A stretch of DNA of 8,366 nt from an uncultured Oscillibacter sp. (GTDB lineage Bacteria > Bacillota > Clostridia > Oscillospirales > Oscillospiraceae): assembly GCF_910587525.1 (NCBI RefSeq), contig NZ_CAJULS010000104.1:1-8366 (forward strand). Direction: 5' to 3'. Positions within the stretch are counted from its first letter, which is position 1; each line of letters opens with the position of its first letter. The notes beneath the pieces were generated by a model that was not told the DNA's origin, did no database searches, and saw only the letters and a list, made by a program, of their open reading frames with translations. The position numbers were made by a program, and so were the translations under genes. Positions 6,559 to 8,366 of this stretch are shown one piece after another.

Positions 6559-6601
6559 AAGGCCCCGGGAGGAGCGGCTTTTGCCGCCCCTCCCTTGCCT
6601 T
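6559..6601. terminator. Strong hairpin after the phage genes, probable terminator
   Basis: GGGAGGAGCGGC (6567-6578) and GCCGCCCCTCCC (6583-6594) pair over 12 positions with one A-C mismatch around a TTTT loop. The stem can extend with AAGGC (6559-6563) against GCCTT (6597-6601). It starts about 20 bases past the stop of the 179-residue phage gene. Reading with those genes the downstream T-run is weak (CCTTAAAAAG); on the plus strand TTGCCTTTT follows. It is probably the end-of-operon hairpin for the tail genes, with efficiency uncertain. Confidence 0.5.
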
Positions 6602-6620
6602 TTGCGCTGCTATAGGGTAG

Positions 6621-7160
6621 TTACTCCCCCGGCTCCTCCGAGGGCCCGTCCTGGGGCTCCTGGGGGGCTTCCTGGGGCTCCGGCTCACTGTACTCGACCC
6701 AGCCATAGACACCGGGCTCCCATACGTTGCCGTCTGCCTCGGAGACCCACTTCTTCCCGTTGTGGGAGGTCTTTGCGCCCTTGCTGTAGGCGTCATGCGC
6801 TCCGATAGGCTGAACCCACTCCGGGAACTCCTCGAGCGGGTTGCCGATGCGCGTCCACATCGAGGGCGTCTCCGAGGGCTTGCGGTTCTGCCCGGCGTCG
6901 TTGACATCGTGGATGGAGCGGTAGAGCTGGCCCTCGTCCTGGACGATGTCGCCCTTCTTGCCCCTCCAAAACTCGCTCCACTGGACAAAAAGGTCGGGGT
7001 GCTCCGAGATCGTGGTCTCGTCGAACTGTTCCTCCTGGGCCATCTTGACGAACATGAGCGCCGCGACCTCCTGGGCCGAGGTGTTGCGTCGGGCCTCCCG
7101 CTGGATGTCGGAGACGGCCCGGGGCGGCGTCAAATACTTAATTCCGTTTTGCTCGCTCAT
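6621..7160 (-). CDS. Phage tail-associated protein with two carbohydrate-binding-like modules
   Basis: This 179-residue protein is of a type often found just after tail-fibre genes in Firmicutes phages and prophages. The N-terminal part (about 17-55) is a charged helical segment. Then come two short aromatic-rich modules resembling the CBM5/12 chitin-binding fold. The first is about 59-104, with WSEFWRGKKGDIV, LYRS and MWTRI. The second is about 113-157, with EFPEWVQPIGAHDAY, HNGKKWVS and NVWEPGVYGW. The tail (158-179) is acidic and Pro/Glu-rich. Such modules are thought to help the virion bind cell-wall glycans; no enzyme motif is present. The ATG overlaps the previous gene's TGA as ATGA, and GGAGGT lies eight bases upstream, so the two are co-translated. 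The exact function is unknown. Confidence 0.75.
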   Translation of the reverse strand: MSEQNGIKYLTPPRAVSDIQREARRNTSAQEVAALMFVKMAQEEQFDETTISEHPDLFVQWSEFWRGKKGDIVQDEGQLYRSIHDVNDAGQNRKPSETPSMWTRIGNPLEEFPEWVQPIGAHDAYSKGAKTSHNGKKWVSEADGNVWEPGVYGWVEYSEPEPQEAPQEPQDGPSEEPGE

Positions 7161-8366
7161 TCAAAAGCACCTCCAAAGCCGGAGACGGAGACCTCCCCGT
7201 CATACCCCTCATTCTTGACGAGCTTGAAGCGGACGTTCACGCCCCACTTGTCCGCCGTCTTCGTCGTGTTGGTGAAGTTATAGACCCGGTTGAGGAAGAC
7301 CATCGCCGTGATGTCCTCCCACGTCGGAACCTCGTCGAAGGCGTTGTTGCAAGCCTCCACAAGGACAGTCGCGCCCTCGGTCTTCCATGTGGGCGTGATG
7401 AGGATTTTCGAGGCCCTCTCGTCGGTCTCCTCGGGGGCCGCAAGCTGGAACTCGATGATCTTCTCGTCCTTGGAGAAGTTCCAGACCCTCACACTCGTCG
7501 CGAAGTTGCCGTCCACGGCCTCGACGCGGAGCCGATGGGCCCCATTGGTGAGTGTGAGCCACTCGGCCCGGGAGAGCTCGATCGTCTCGGTCTGTCCGAG
7601 GGTTGCTTGATAGCTTCTAATCTGCTTGTCGTCGATGTACTCGGTAACGACCACGTTGTCGCCCTCGACGTCGGTGACGGTGTACTCCTCGGCGAAGCTG
7701 CCAGTCTGGAGCCCGAGGTCTGTGTCCTGCCCGGAGATGCTCGGGGCGGAGTTGGTGCGCTTGAAGGTGAGGCGGCGGTATGCCGTGCCTCCCTTGCCAT
7801 CCGTGACGGTGATCTTGAGGGTGTTGACCGTATTGAGGCCCAGCGCGTAGAGCTGCGCCGACGTGATGGAGATGGTGAGCTTCTCACCCCGGGGCGCGTT
7901 GTTGATCGTGCGGAGCTCCGTGTCGTTGAGCTCCTCCTTCACGGTGAGGGCGTCCCCGTCTGCGTCGTCGACCGTGTACTCATAGGCGAAGGCGAGGTTC
8001 TTGTCGCCCAGGTTGGCGTCGACGCCGGAGATCGTCGGGGCGGAGTTCGTCCGGGTGAATGTCCATGTCCGGGTTGCCGTTCCGCCCTGTCCATCTGTTA
8101 CGACGACCTTGACCGTGTGCTTGCCGAGGCTCAATTCATCGACTGGAACATTTATACTATTTTTCAATTTTCGCGTCGGGGCGAACGACTTCGTCGTTCG
8201 CCCATCAATCGACTCCGTCGCCGTCAAGACGTCGCCGGAGTCGGCGTCGTCGACCGTGTACTCGATCGTGAAGTTGCTGTTCTTATCGCCTAAATCGCGG
8301 TTACTGTCAGAGATCAGAGGGTCAGTGTTCAGAATTTCAAGGACGGGGCGAAAACCGACGTCGACG
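7157..8366 (-). CDS. Phage tail or adhesin protein with three Ig/cadherin-like repeats, 5' end missing
   Basis: The frame is open from the right edge to the TGA at 7157, showing 402 residues. A TTG at 8227 falls inside a repeat and is not the true start. The visible N-terminus reads GFRPVLEIL, which resembles the end of a formylglycine/C-type-lectin-like domain common in phage receptor-binding proteins. Three tandem beta-rich repeats follow, joined by TRTNSAP-type linkers. Each carries a LGDKN-type turn, an EYTVDDADGD-like acidic strand that could bind calcium, and a VTDGQGGTA-like strand; the third is more diverged. The last part (from about residue 292) is a different beta-rich domain ending SGFGGAFE. 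Spacing between equivalent points is 94 and 98 codons. It likely projects from the virion and contacts the host surface. A bacterial surface adhesin is the main alternative, but its ATGA-coupled neighbour favours phage. Confidence 0.7.
   Translation of the reverse strand, partial: VDVGFRPVLEILNTDPLISDSNRDLGDKNSNFTIEYTVDDADSGDVLTATESIDGRTTKSFAPTRKLKNSINVPVDELSLGKHTVKVVVTDGQGGTATRTWTFTRTNSAPTISGVDANLGDKNLAFAYEYTVDDADGDALTVKEELNDTELRTINNAPRGEKLTISITSAQLYALGLNTVNTLKITVTDGKGGTAYRRLTFKRTNSAPSISGQDTDLGLQTGSFAEEYTVTDVEGDNVVVTEYIDDKQIRSYQATLGQTETIELSRAEWLTLTNGAHRLRVEAVDGNFATSVRVWNFSKDEKIIEFQLAAPEETDERASKILITPTWKTEGATVLVEACNNAFDEVPTWEDITAMVFLNRVYNFTNTTKTADKWGVNVRFKLVKNEGYDGEVSVSGFGGAFE

Noticed and set aside
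8225..8227. TTG start for the repeat protein
   Set aside because: The frame remains open upstream and encodes the first half of a repeat, so the gene continues past the window edge.
1..8366. CRISPR arrays, tRNA, rRNA or known riboswitches
   Set aside because: No regularly spaced direct repeats, cloverleaf or conserved RNA motif was recognised on either strand by eye.

Overview
The window looks like a GC-rich member of the Clostridia (Firmicutes), most like the gut Oscillospiraceae. Three things point there: lipoprotein signal peptides of the form FALILTLAMVLSLAAC, strong AAGGAGG-type ribosome binding sites, and ABC importers built around solute-binding lipoproteins. All supported genes lie on the minus strand, so transcription runs from the right edge to the left edge. 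The assignment is inference from sequence style; there is no rRNA or marker gene here.

Layout in order of transcription. (1) 8366 to 6621 is a bacteriophage or prophage tail segment. It holds the C-terminal part of a large protein with three Ig/cadherin-like repeats of about 95 residues, overlapping by ATGA a 179-residue protein with two carbohydrate-binding-like modules. (2) 6620 to about 6425 is a junction with stacked hairpins and an AT-richer stretch. Here phage-type sequence meets the interior of an ABC ATPase gene. (3) 6422 to 2868 is a nucleoside-type ABC importer: the C-terminal remnant of a NupO/YufO-like ATPase, two permeases (NupP- and NupQ-like) and a BMP-family lipoprotein, closed by a textbook terminator at 2780-2817. 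(4) 2610 to 1 is a separate transcription unit for a ribose-type sugar importer. It has a good promoter, a leader with tandem hairpins and a cre-like operator, a substrate-binding lipoprotein, a 171-bp structured gap, and an RbsA/MglA-type double ATPase that runs off the left edge.

The two importers probably work in related salvage: one for nucleosides, the other for a pentose or hexose, possibly ribose released from nucleosides. The ligands cannot be fixed from sequence. The nucleoside importer has lost its own promoter and about the first 370 residues of its ATPase at the phage junction. Either a phage-related element (perhaps a decayed prophage) interrupts the gene, or the contig is misjoined at about 6425. 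This junction is the most consequential oddity in the window. I do not see a clearly new biological system. The other items worth a second look are the hairpin-plus-operator leader of the sugar operon and the repeat-rich phage tail proteins.
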